DNA from: Saprospiraceae bacterium
Lineage (GTDB): Bacteria > Bacteroidota > Bacteroidia > Chitinophagales > Saprospiraceae
DNA: 37,836 nt
Direction: 5' to 3'
NCBI GenBank assembly: GCA_019694295.1
Contig: JAIBCG010000026.1
Location: 1-37,836 of the forward strand
Shown: positions 15,887 through 24,475 of the stretch, in pieces
How positions within the stretch are numbered: position 1 is the first letter of the stretch
How the letters are laid out: every line of letters begins with the position of its first letter
The notes under the pieces: model-generated
Database searches by the model: none
Told to the model about the DNA's origin: nothing
Seen by the model: the letters and a program-made list of their open reading frames with translations, nothing else
Program-made: the position numbers and the translations under genes

Positions 15887-17362
15887 ATGGAAACTACAAA
15901 AAACAAAATACGCCAAGAGACTGAAACTTCTCTGCAATATTGGAGGGAAGATGAAAAGAAAGCACTCGAATTGTTACAAATAGTTGGTGAACTACGTTTC
16001 GACCGTTCTATTGAACTTGTGATTTTCAGACGTGGTATTTATGACTGCCGCCCAAGTGAAGTGCTCAATAACCATCTGTATGCAGCCAACTATGTTAATG
16101 CGCCCATCACCATTGATACAACGCTTTCTATAGCAAAAACAATTCTCAACCACAAAGAAGTTAATCCTTGTATTCTGGATATTGGTAAAATGGCGGTTAA
16201 CTGGCTAAAAAACAACAGTAACAACCTAAGCCTTGAAAATTTCGTAAACGATTCTCTGCTGCCATACACATCAAGCAATAATTTTTCAATTAATGCAAGA
16301 GACGTCATTCTCTATGGCTTCGGTCGGATAGGACGCTTACTGGCAAGAAGACTTATTGAACAAACCGGCCGTGGCGAACAACTACGCCTAAAAGCCATCG
16401 TTCTACGGCCACAAATGAAGGATTATTACTCCGAAGCAAAGAAAAGAGCCGCCTTGCTCATGACCGACTCGGTACACGGTGATTTCCGCGGAACGGTCAC
16501 CATAGCTGAAGATGGCAAATCGCTTACAGTCAATGGCAATAAGATACTACTCATCTATGCAAAAGATCCGGCTGATATCGACTATACCGAATACGGTCTG
16601 AAAGATGCTCTCGTTATTGACAATACAGGCGTATGGAGAGATGGAGAAGCACTCAAGGCACATCTGCGACCAGGTGTAGAACACGTTATGCTTACAGCCC
16701 CGGGTAAGCTTATGCCTAATATCGTCTATGGCGTCAATCACGAAACACTTGACCTTGAAAATACCAAAATATTCTGCGCCGCTTCTTGTACTACCAATGC
16801 CATTAGCCCAATTCTAAAAGTAATGAACGAATCGTTGGGTATTGAAAAAGGACATATCGAAACCGTACACGCTTATACCAGCGATCAAAACTTGCTGGAT
16901 AATTTTCATAAAAAACCAAGAAGAGGTCGTTCGGCTCCTCTTAATATGGTATTGACAAGTACCGGAGCTGCAGAAGCCATAGAGTCGGTCATGCCTGAAC
17001 TAAAAGGAAAATTCACCGGCAATGCAGTAAGGGTACCAACACCGAATGTCTCTCTTGCTATCATGAGCCTTTCGCTCAATACACCTACTACTAAGGCTGC
17101 ACTTAATCAGATATTGAAAGACGCTTCACTGCATGGTCCGCTAGTAGAGCAGATACAGTACTCAGACTCTGAGGAGTATGTGTCAACCGATGCTGTAGGT
17201 ATGACAAGTGCCTGTGTGCTGGATGCGCCCTCTACCATTGTGTCGGCTGATGGTAAGAATGTTATCATCTATGCCTGGTACGACAATGAATATGGTTATA
17301 CCTGTCAGGTAGTACGTGTGGCCAAACATGCAGCTCAAGTACGAAGACCAGCATATTTCTAA
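15887..17362 (+). CDS. gap: Glyceraldehyde-3-phosphate dehydrogenase, long form
   Basis: GAPDH interconverts glyceraldehyde-3-phosphate and 1,3-bisphosphoglycerate in glycolysis/gluconeogenesis. The 491 residues include an N-terminal extension of about 135 residues not present in classic 330-residue GAPDH. The enzyme follows: NAD-binding YGFGRIGR (143-150), active-site ASCTTNA with Cys301, partner His328 in VHAYTSDQN, the phosphate-binding block RRGRSAPLNM, and the C-terminal WYDNEYGY. All catalytic landmarks are intact. The extension is predicted helical with no signal peptide. Similar extended forms occur in Bacteroidota. It follows the rpoD terminator; a 6/8 match to the -7 element (GACCTTTG, 15855-15862) precedes the start. 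Cofactor preference and glycolytic versus gluconeogenic role cannot be read here. Confidence 0.93.
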   Translation: METTKNKIRQETETSLQYWREDEKKALELLQIVGELRFDRSIELVIFRRGIYDCRPSEVLNNHLYAANYVNAPITIDTTLSIAKTILNHKEVNPCILDIGKMAVNWLKNNSNNLSLENFVNDSLLPYTSSNNFSINARDVILYGFGRIGRLLARRLIEQTGRGEQLRLKAIVLRPQMKDYYSEAKKRAALLMTDSVHGDFRGTVTIAEDGKSLTVNGNKILLIYAKDPADIDYTEYGLKDALVIDNTGVWRDGEALKAHLRPGVEHVMLTAPGKLMPNIVYGVNHETLDLENTKIFCAASCTTNAISPILKVMNESLGIEKGHIETVHAYTSDQNLLDNFHKKPRRGRSAPLNMVLTSTGAAEAIESVMPELKGKFTGNAVRVPTPNVSLAIMSLSLNTPTTKAALNQILKDASLHGPLVEQIQYSDSEEYVSTDAVGMTSACVLDAPSTIVSADGKNVIIYAWYDNEYGYTCQVVRVAKHAAQVRRPAYF

Positions 17363-17408
17363 CAGACAGACCCGGAAGAAAAATTTTTTAATTTCGGAGA
17401 CTTGGTGT

Positions 17409-18386
17409 TCAATCTCGCAATCGAATGACGAAAGTGTTGTTGTTTTCAGCACATTCGTAGAGTAATTGTCTTGAGTCTATTGATATTATCAACGAATTGA
17501 GAAAGCGAGAGCTGTTTTCAAGGCTGATATCAAATTTTACGGTATGGCTCTCACCCGGGGTAAGATAACCGGATGTCTTGTCAAGCCCGTTTTTGATGAC
17601 ATGTCCGCCTGCAAGGACCGACCCCCTTGTCATTTTTCCACTAGCTGAAAAATAGGCTGCAAGAGAGATGTCTTCATTGTTGGTATTCTTGTAATGATGG
17701 AGTGGTGCAGGTTGTATCCCCTTATTGGTGATGGTGCATTCGAGCTTGATGGTATGCTTTGATTGCTTGATAATCCTGGCATCAGAGATGACCAAATCAG
17801 CACAATTGACTGTATCAAATGTATTGCTTGCAGGTAGGATATTAGCCGTCAAATCTTCCTTTACTTCCTTGACCGGATTTTCCTTTTGTGCAGGTTTTTC
17901 TTTTTTAACTTTTGGTGTTTTTTCTTTTTTTATCTTTTTTGCTGGTTTGCCCAAGGTGAGGTTTTCAGGATTTTTGTATTCTGCAGGAGGTGATGTTCCT
18001 TCCGTACCGGGTTTCGAATACAAGATGATGTTCTTTTGTTGTTGGCCGGGTGCCAGCGAAATATTTTTACTAAGAGCAGACCGGATGAGTGTTCTCTTCA
18101 ACTCCGGGTTCGTTACAAATGCTGGATTGTCTTCAAGCAATACTTGCAGATTGGCATATTTCTCTCCTTTAATGCCGAGGGTTACCGGATATTTGCCAGA
18201 GTTGATGATGGTGGTATGAATATCGTTTCCTTCATTTTGGGCATCCGGAAAAGTCAGTTCAATACGATAACCCTGATATGCAACCAAATCGTGCCTTACA
18301 TCTTGTGCTATCAGCACTTTTAAAAAAACATTTAAAAGTACGATTACTGAAAGAATTCTTGAAGAACAAAATTTCATATTAAACAT
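17409..18386 (-). CDS. Secreted protein with Lys-rich linker and CARDB-like domain
   Basis: An exported 325-residue protein of unknown function. A second ATG at codon 4 (18377) gives the same signal peptide (hydrophobic about 11-26, ending LIAQ) and is equally likely. An N-terminal beta-rich domain spans about 29-125. It is joined by a linker of alternating Lys, Pro and Glu (about 147-178) to a C-terminal immunoglobulin-like domain (195-322). In the C-terminal domain the pattern ADLVISDARI, IKLECTITNKG, LTPGESHTVKFDI and YECAENNNTFVIRL resembles CARDB/NEW3-type adhesion modules. No T9SS sorting domain was seen. The gene starts 61 bases after the CHAT-domain gene on the same strand with no terminator between, so a shared transcript is likely. 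Confidence 0.72.
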   Translation of the reverse strand: MFNMKFCSSRILSVIVLLNVFLKVLIAQDVRHDLVAYQGYRIELTFPDAQNEGNDIHTTIINSGKYPVTLGIKGEKYANLQVLLEDNPAFVTNPELKRTLIRSALSKNISLAPGQQQKNIILYSKPGTEGTSPPAEYKNPENLTLGKPAKKIKKEKTPKVKKEKPAQKENPVKEVKEDLTANILPASNTFDTVNCADLVISDARIIKQSKHTIKLECTITNKGIQPAPLHHYKNTNNEDISLAAYFSASGKMTRGSVLAGGHVIKNGLDKTSGYLTPGESHTVKFDISLENSSRFLNSLIISIDSRQLLYECAENNNTFVIRLRD

Positions 18387-18447
18387 AATGGATATATATA
18401 ATTAACATGAACCATGCCAATTTTGAATTAAATAGGGTCTGCTGAGA

Positions 18448-21444
18448 TTAATGGAATTTTTTAAATAATCTTCTGTTAATAATCAAACCAACAAAGAATA
18501 CGAAGATAATAACGCCCAAGATGGCCAGCGTATTATCATCAGATTGAAGGGAAATGCCTTGTGGGTCACCCGAAACCACGAAAGAAGCCCAATAAAAGGG
18601 GTGCGAAAACTTAATACCTGACTCTTTCAGATAAGATTGTTTGGCTTCTGCAAGAGAAGTAGCTTTGTCCTTGTCATCTGAAATGTTTTTGTAGAATTCG
18701 CCAAGGATTTCACCGGCCTGAAAATCGGATACCTGCCACAAGGTTGAGAGTACACTCCTTGCACCTGTATAGAAAAAAGATCTTGTTAGGCCAACGATTC
18801 CTTCGCCTGTATAAGCCTGACCCAAGGCAGACTCGCAAGCACTAAGTACTACCAGATCATTGTTGAGTCTCGACGAATAAAAATTGTTCGCAAAGACTAT
18901 TTTCGGAATATTGCCAGTGTCACTACTCAGCACAAGGAATGATGCGTTGCCATTTGATGAGTCTGCTTTGGCATGGCACGCCAGATGAAGTACATGATAT
19001 TCTGCTGCCATCTTGGTGATATTACTTTCGGTGGAGCGTTCATTTTCGAGGGTTTCTCCATTTGTTTGTTTTGCAATTTCGGTTACTTCCTTTTGTGCAA
19101 AGTTGAGTGAAGAGATATGCAGTTCGTTTGGCTGTGGTGGACTGTAGGCGATGCCCAAAAAACTTTTTTTCGTTTTATGCGATTCCGGTGACTTCAGATG
19201 GAGGAACTGTAAGGAGGGTGCCAGGCTTAGGTGATACTCCTTCATGATGTAGTGAAGTGTTTTCCAGTTATCAGATTTGGCAGCCGGTTTATTGAGTATG
19301 ATGTCAAACGGAAGACTACTGAGCGTATTATCGGGTACTATTATCAATTTTTTTGAAAGATATTTTGCCGAAGGCTTCCAGATAAGATTGCTGATAGTTT
19401 CCGACAATGCTGAGAATTTTTCAATATCTTCTTTTGAGTCAGCTGTAGGTTTGTTGGCACATATTATTGAAAAATCGCGTAATACTTCCCTAAAGCCATT
19501 TGGATTTTCGAGCTTTGTGGAGCTAAAATGAAGTGTGCCACCTGCATTACCGGCGATTGCAAATATGGTGGTATCAGTTGTGAAATATTCTAAAAACGAA
19601 TAGTCTTTTAAAGCTTTATTCAGAAATGTATTTGTACCGGAGAAAAAATCGTTTTTATATTTTTCGATGAAATATTCAGGGTAATCTTTAATGATGCCAT
19701 CAATGAGCCTTCGATAATTTTGTTGTATTTCGATGATGTCATGGTTATGGCTGGTGCTGGCTGTGTTTTGAGCCAAAAACTGTCTCACCTGTATGCTTAC
19801 CTCATTCTCCAAATCGATGATATGTTGTGGAATATCTTTTCCGGCCGTAAGGGAAGAGCGCTTAACAGCGAGATAAAGCTGGTTGTTTTTGTCGCGTTCC
19901 ATCAGCTGCAGTGCGTCCTTTGCATATTTGGCATCATTGGTTTTGTCGAATAAGTACGAACACATATCAAGTGCCTGAGCTATGAGCTGGTGTTCAATGC
20001 TATAACTACTGATGGTGATACTTCCACTCAGGCCGATACTTTGTTTAAGATTTCGAAACTCAAGTCTTCTTTTTGTTAGGTCGATTATATTATTGGCAGT
20101 CGATATATTTTGGGCTGACTTTACATTCGTCATTAGAATGTTGGTAACTACGGTCAGAATTTCTTCCAGATTCGGGGTTTGTATCAGATCTTTGAGTACA
20201 ACAGGCCTGTGTATATCGATATGAAATTTTTCAAGCAATGGCAATGTATGGTTGTTATTTTCTACATCGGGCTTCTGTCTTGTGCGAAAATAAATATCCT
20301 GAAGCTCGTTTTGGAGCTTGATAAATGGATTTTTTGTAAGGTCTATTTCCTGAATTTTTTTATAGGCATTCAGGTATTTTTCTGCTGCTGGAATGTTGCC
20401 TGTTTGCAATGCAGATTCGTACATCATGTAAAGGCAATTGTCGATGGCAAAATCTAGTTCGGTGTACAACAGATCTTCGCGGTCAGGGTCAATTATTGAC
20501 TGAAACAGTCTGAGCGCATCCGGATAGTTCTTTTCTTCATACGCTACAATTGCTTCATTGATGGTGAACAGATTGGCGTATGCTGGTTTGAAATCCGGGT
20601 ATAAATCAAGTATTTTTCTAGATGATTGAATAATTTCCTTCACAGCCTGAAAATTATTTGTAGGCAAATAAACATGGTCTATCATCTGTAGGTTGCCATA
20701 CAACAAAGCATCGGTTTCTTGAAATTTATTAGGATATGGTAGTCCTTTCGAATATTCAAGCAGGCTTTTGATCGTCTCCAGCTCACCGTTTGCTAACAAC
20801 AATGAGGTGTATTTGTTGATGATTGAACTTTCGAGTTCGGCATCTTGTTTAGGTAATTTTTTTGTGAGGGCAAGAGCCGTTTCAAAATATTTACCGGCCA
20901 AAGGATAATTATAGAATTTATAGTAAGCGAATGCAAGTTCGCGATAGGTGATGATGGTAGTTTTCAGATCGAAGGGAAGACTGCGTTTTTTAAATATCAG
21001 TGCGATTTTCATTGCATATACGGCTTTCGAAAAATTTTTCTCCATCAGACAGACCTGACCGTAGTTGTGGAAAAGTTTGCCGAGGTCAAGTGCGCTGCCT
21101 CCGTATTTTTTTGCCCAGCCAAATTGCTTCTTAAGTGTTGAGTTAACTTCCTCGAGCTGGCCATTGTTGCCATAAGAAGCTACTAGTTTGGTAAAAATCG
21201 GGTGGAGCATTGTGCGCCATTCGTCACCGTTTTTTATACATTCATCTAATAAGGCAGATAGTTCTGTGATGTTTTGCTCGTACATCCCGTTCTCAAGTCG
21301 TGTCTCTGCTTTAGAAAGTATTTGTTCAAGCATAAGTTTTTTGTCACTGGTAGAGCGTGACGTATAAGCAAAAACACATTGGTATTTACAACTGATACAG
21401 ATGAAAATAAGGAAAAAAACTATCACTTTAAATGCCCGTTGCAT
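18448..21444 (-). CDS. Exported TPR-CHAT (caspase-like) membrane protein
   Basis: The 998-residue product has an N-terminal hydrophobic export segment (about 5-26). A long helical region with TPR-like helix pairs covers about 35-390. A C-terminal CHAT domain, a caspase/separase-clan (C80-like) peptidase fold, spans about 690-962. The catalytic pair is visible: His824 in HLACHA and Cys870 in LSACESALG, with the family ending HPFYWASFVVSGDP (948-961). A single hydrophobic segment (about 972-990) and a short basic tail NRRLFKKFH follow. By the positive-inside rule the TPR and CHAT parts would face the periplasm, with the tail in the cytoplasm. FICISC near residue 19 is a poor lipobox, so lipidation is possible but not favoured. 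The substrate is unknown. It heads a likely two-gene unit with the CARDB-like secreted protein. Confidence 0.87.
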   Translation of the reverse strand: MQRAFKVIVFFLIFICISCKYQCVFAYTSRSTSDKKLMLEQILSKAETRLENGMYEQNITELSALLDECIKNGDEWRTMLHPIFTKLVASYGNNGQLEEVNSTLKKQFGWAKKYGGSALDLGKLFHNYGQVCLMEKNFSKAVYAMKIALIFKKRSLPFDLKTTIITYRELAFAYYKFYNYPLAGKYFETALALTKKLPKQDAELESSIINKYTSLLLANGELETIKSLLEYSKGLPYPNKFQETDALLYGNLQMIDHVYLPTNNFQAVKEIIQSSRKILDLYPDFKPAYANLFTINEAIVAYEEKNYPDALRLFQSIIDPDREDLLYTELDFAIDNCLYMMYESALQTGNIPAAEKYLNAYKKIQEIDLTKNPFIKLQNELQDIYFRTRQKPDVENNNHTLPLLEKFHIDIHRPVVLKDLIQTPNLEEILTVVTNILMTNVKSAQNISTANNIIDLTKRRLEFRNLKQSIGLSGSITISSYSIEHQLIAQALDMCSYLFDKTNDAKYAKDALQLMERDKNNQLYLAVKRSSLTAGKDIPQHIIDLENEVSIQVRQFLAQNTASTSHNHDIIEIQQNYRRLIDGIIKDYPEYFIEKYKNDFFSGTNTFLNKALKDYSFLEYFTTDTTIFAIAGNAGGTLHFSSTKLENPNGFREVLRDFSIICANKPTADSKEDIEKFSALSETISNLIWKPSAKYLSKKLIIVPDNTLSSLPFDIILNKPAAKSDNWKTLHYIMKEYHLSLAPSLQFLHLKSPESHKTKKSFLGIAYSPPQPNELHISSLNFAQKEVTEIAKQTNGETLENERSTESNITKMAAEYHVLHLACHAKADSSNGNASFLVLSSDTGNIPKIVFANNFYSSRLNNDLVVLSACESALGQAYTGEGIVGLTRSFFYTGARSVLSTLWQVSDFQAGEILGEFYKNISDDKDKATSLAEAKQSYLKESGIKFSHPFYWASFVVSGDPQGISLQSDDNTLAILGVIIFVFFVGLIINRRLFKKFH

Positions 21445-21581
21445 ATCAGAAGTGTTTGCCGTCTTAAAAATCTGAAATACTCAGCAAAATACAAAGTATT
21501 TAAGCTAAAATAACTCGAAATGGGGAATTATTTAACAAAACAAATGGCAATAATAATGAAGTGCAGAAACTGATTAGGGAG

Positions 21582-21656
21582 TGGGTACTACAGGATTCGA
21601 ACCTGTGACCTCCGCCCTGTCAAGGCGGCGCTCTAAACCAACTGAGCTAAGTACCC
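21582..21656 (-). tRNA. tRNA-Val (GAC)
   Basis: It folds as a complete cloverleaf of 75 bases: acceptor arm GGGTACT/AGTACCC with discriminator A, D-arm TAGCTCAGTTGG, anticodon stem CCGCC/GGCGG around loop TTGACAG, and T-loop GGTTCGAATCC. Anticodon GAC decodes valine GTC/GTT. The 3' CCA is not encoded. It lies 36 bases downstream of the sugar dehydrogenase-like gene on the same strand. Confidence 0.95.
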
Positions 21657-21673
21657 ATTGCGCAAATGCGCGA

Positions 21674-21707
21674 CAAAAATAGATATTTCTTTTTATTTCC
21701 TCACAAA
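21674..21707 (-). promoter_or_regulatory. Candidate tRNA-Val promoter
   Basis: On the minus strand, TTTG (21704-21707) and TATTTTTG (21674-21681) are separated by 22 bases; the -7 element is a full match to TAnnTTTG. The mature tRNA starts 18 bases downstream. The -33 part overlaps the last codons of the upstream CDS. A short GC-rich palindrome, GCGCAAATGCGC (21660-21671), sits in the initiation region. Confidence 0.5.
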
Positions 21708-23519
21708 ATTTAAAATTTGTCTTTCTTGTCCGGTGTTTATTTCTATGAAATACAGACCTGAGATGAGTGAGCCAATATCTATCATGTTGTTTTCATTTCC
21801 ATTTCCCGTCTGTATGCGTATGCCTGTTGTCGTGAATATGGTATAATGAAATAAATCCGGTTTATGGTTGAAATGTATGTTTAACATATCTTTAGCCGGA
21901 TTAGGCCAAACGAAATTAACCATTTGGGAGCTGATATTTTTATTGGATGTGATGATGATTTGCAATGAGTCGCTTACATGAGCACAGCTGCTTTCTACCC
22001 AATTAAAACTTGCGAAATATGTTCCGGACTTGGCAGGTGTGTAGCTGACATCATTTGCACCCGGTATCGGTGCACCGTTGAAGAACCACTGAATGTTTTC
22101 AGCTTCGGTGCCGGCGTTGATGGTAAGGAGCGTGTCATTCCATACCAGGCCGAGATTAGGTGTAAGCCATTCTTCTACCAATATTGAATCAATAACTTCT
22201 GCACAAAAATTGCTGTTATCGATAATAGTTACAGAATATATACCAGGGCTAAGGTTTTGAAGGTTCTGGGTTGTGTCGCCGGTGTTCCAGTTGAACGAGT
22301 AGCCACCGTTGAGGTCAAGTTTGATTCCTCCTTCAGCAGTATTCGGGCAAGGCCGTACGATGCTGTATTCGGTTCCTGCAACCGGGCAATCGAGTGTGAG
22401 TTTGAATATTTTGCCTGAAGATAGGCCGGTAATGTACAATTCACCATGGATGTCCTCCCCAAAACTTGAAAAATCGTAATTGCCGAGTCCGGCTACTAGC
22501 ACGTTGGTGTAGGTGCCTTGGTTGTTTTTGTATAATACATAGACATTACCCGAGCAATAATCGGCGTAAATGTATTTGCCATAAAGACCGGGAAATTCAC
22601 TGCCACGATATACGAATCCGCCCGTTAGCGAGCAATTGCCTGCACTGTGGTCATATTCATGTACCGGGAAAACATAGCTACTCTTTGGTCCACAATCTTT
22701 CAGGTTAAATTCATTGTTGCCTTCATAGCATCTCCATCCATAGTTAAGGCCGCCTTTGGTACCTGCAGGTTCTACATCTATTTCTTCCAAATCGCCCTGG
22801 CCTACATCGCCTATCCAGAGGTCGCCAGTGAGTTTGTCGAAACTGTACCGCCAAGGGTTGCGAAGTCCGAGTGCCCATATCTCCGGTAATGTATCTGTTT
22901 TACCAAAAAACGGATTATCTGCAGGAATGCCGTAAGGTATGCCACCATCTACGTCAATGCGCAACATTTTACCCAGCAACTGCAATGTGTTCTGAGCATT
23001 TGCCTTAGGGTCACCACCAGATCCACCATCGCCCAACCCGATGTAGAGATAACCATCAGGGCCGAATTTCATACAACCTCCATTGTGGTTTTGGTAAGGC
23101 TGCGTTACATTCATCATGATCATTTCCGAGTTGGGGTCTGCTATATTCGGATCTGTTGTCACAGTATATCTTGCAATCCTTGTATTGCCGTCATTTCCTA
23201 CGTAATTGACATAAAAATATCCGTTGTTTTTGTAGTCCGGGTGGAAAGCAAGACCAAGCAAACCTCGCTCGTTGCCGGTATCTACTACGCGGTCTTTTAT
23301 ATCCAAAAATGGTATTGGTAGCTGATTGCCGGCAGCGTCAATGATATTGATGAGACCCGCTTGTGATACAATAAACAGTCTGTCATCTCCAGCATGCGTC
23401 AAGTCTAACGGACGTGTATATCCGGTAGCAACGGTAATGAGTTTAAAAGAACTTTGCCCAAAAACGCTAGAGCTAACAATGAACATTAAGATGCTTAAGA
23501 TTTTTGTCAATTTTTTCAT
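21693..23519 (-). CDS. PQQ sugar dehydrogenase-like protein with T9SS sorting domain
   Basis: An exported 608-residue protein starting at the ATG at 23519 (signal peptide 1-21, VFGQ). The open frame runs 39 codons upstream, but that part is not signal-like. Residues 25-375 form a six-bladed propeller of the soluble glucose/sorbosone dehydrogenase (HHIP-like) family. It has GLLGLAFHPDY (86-96), the active-site histidine block QNHNGGCMKFGPDGYLYIG (His145) and GLGDGGSGGDP, which is Ca/PQQ-site-like. Ig-like segments follow (about 378-520), then a type A T9SS sorting domain (about 535-608: VWPNPAKDMLNI, LISGLYFIEI, final basic RK). It is predicted to be exported by the T9SS encoded earlier in the window. 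Sugar substrate and PQQ use are inferred from family only. It lies 34 bases after the head-GIN lipoprotein gene. Confidence 0.9.
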   Translation of the reverse strand: MKKLTKILSILMFIVSSSVFGQSSFKLITVATGYTRPLDLTHAGDDRLFIVSQAGLINIIDAAGNQLPIPFLDIKDRVVDTGNERGLLGLAFHPDYKNNGYFYVNYVGNDGNTRIARYTVTTDPNIADPNSEMIMMNVTQPYQNHNGGCMKFGPDGYLYIGLGDGGSGGDPKANAQNTLQLLGKMLRIDVDGGIPYGIPADNPFFGKTDTLPEIWALGLRNPWRYSFDKLTGDLWIGDVGQGDLEEIDVEPAGTKGGLNYGWRCYEGNNEFNLKDCGPKSSYVFPVHEYDHSAGNCSLTGGFVYRGSEFPGLYGKYIYADYCSGNVYVLYKNNQGTYTNVLVAGLGNYDFSSFGEDIHGELYITGLSSGKIFKLTLDCPVAGTEYSIVRPCPNTAEGGIKLDLNGGYSFNWNTGDTTQNLQNLSPGIYSVTIIDNSNFCAEVIDSILVEEWLTPNLGLVWNDTLLTINAGTEAENIQWFFNGAPIPGANDVSYTPAKSGTYFASFNWVESSCAHVSDSLQIIITSNKNISSQMVNFVWPNPAKDMLNIHFNHKPDLFHYTIFTTTGIRIQTGNGNENNMIDIGSLISGLYFIEINTGQERQILNFVRK

Positions 23520-23553
23520 ATATTCAAATTTGGTTGTCAGGGTAAATATTCGT

Positions 23554-24255
23554 TCAGAATGATGAAACCTTGCCTGAGCCGGTAACTTTTTCTTTAACTT
23601 TTGGCTGACCTTTGTATGTGAGGCTACCTGAGCCACTGATGCTTACATCAAGATCTTCAGCAACATAGCAGGTAATGTTGCCACTACCACTTATATCGGC
23701 TTTTAACGATTTACAGTCAATGTTGTCGGCTTCAATACCTCCGCTTCCACTAATGGAGTACACTGCATCCATTGCGTTGCCACTGACAAGTTTGATATTC
23801 CCTGAGCCATTGATAGTGCCTTTTAAGTTTCTGATCACTATTTTATTCATAGTGATGTTGCCGCTACCATCGATGTTAAGGTTCAGGTCTTTATTTGAGA
23901 TTTCGTTTTTGCAGTAAATGTTGCCCGAACTCGATAAAGAAAGTTGCTCAATGAATGGCATGGTTATATAGATGTCCAGCTTTTGTGAAGTAAAATTTCC
24001 TTTTGATGAAATGGTGAGTTCCTGGTCTTTGACATCTGTGTTAAAATAATTTTCAAGGTTAGGGTGTGTTTCGATGGTACACGAGAATTCTGCACCTTGT
24101 ATAACATACAGCTCGGCAGGGATATTTAGTTTTATTTTTGTAAAATCTGTAATTGTCCGCTGAAATTTCTGTGGATCACCTTCACCTTCTTTGATATTGT
24201 TGAAACACGAACTAAGGAACAAGACTGAAATAATTGCTACAAATACTATTCTCAT
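23554..24255 (-). CDS. Head-GIN domain lipoprotein (DUF2807 type)
   Basis: A 233-residue predicted lipoprotein. The ATG at 24255 gives a lipobox FLSSC (Cys17); an upstream in-frame ATG at 24279 would add eight residues and weaken the signal peptide. The mature part is a repetitive beta-solenoid in which every 18-22 residues carries a GSG-type turn: SSSGNIYC, DGSGNITM, NGSGNIKL, SGSGGIEA, SGSGNITC, SGSGSLTY, TGSGKVSS. This is the head-GIN putative adhesin family, widespread in Bacteroidota and without a defined biochemical role. It probably leads a two-gene unit with the downstream T9SS-exported sugar dehydrogenase-like protein. A -7 element is visible upstream. Confidence 0.88.
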   Translation of the reverse strand: MRIVFVAIISVLFLSSCFNNIKEGEGDPQKFQRTITDFTKIKLNIPAELYVIQGAEFSCTIETHPNLENYFNTDVKDQELTISSKGNFTSQKLDIYITMPFIEQLSLSSSGNIYCKNEISNKDLNLNIDGSGNITMNKIVIRNLKGTINGSGNIKLVSGNAMDAVYSISGSGGIEADNIDCKSLKADISGSGNITCYVAEDLDVSISGSGSLTYKGQPKVKEKVTGSGKVSSF

Positions 24256-24276
24256 GATGAATGGATGGTTTATTGA

Positions 24277-24284
24277 CAAAAATA
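24277..24284 (-). promoter_or_regulatory. Candidate -7 element for the head-GIN lipoprotein gene
   Basis: On the minus strand this reads TATTTTTG, a full TAnnTTTG match, 21 bases before the ATG at 24255. The nearest TTTG on that strand is 26 bases further upstream, longer than the usual spacing. Confidence 0.4.
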
Positions 24285-24449
24285 ATTCATCTAAGGTAAA
24301 TGATTTAGTTCAAAATGTAAATTATTTTCTATGTCTTTTCTGTGTGGTAATGTTTTATAACAGGTTTGTGTGACCAAAATTGTCTATTCGACCATACTCA
24401 TCTTATTGCATACAGGATGAAATTTTATACAATTAATGTATATTCGTTA

Positions 24450-24457
24450 TACCTTTG
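24450..24457 (+). promoter_or_regulatory. Candidate -7 element for recN
   Basis: TACCTTTG, a full TAnnTTTG match, lies 18 bases before the recN ATG at 24476. It would give a very short leader of about a dozen bases. No convincing -33 element was seen. Confidence 0.45.
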
Positions 24458-24475
24458 CACTTCTGCATTTTGAAT

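Noticed and set aside
18448..21444. CHAT protein as part of a CRISPR-linked or gasdermin defence locus
   Set aside because: No Cas, gasdermin-like, reverse transcriptase or phage-defence gene is nearby, and the protein appears exported.
23520..23636. Upstream 39-codon extension of the sugar dehydrogenase-like frame
   Set aside because: It overlaps the end of the head-GIN gene and lacks signal-peptide character; the ATG at 23519 begins a clear signal peptide.
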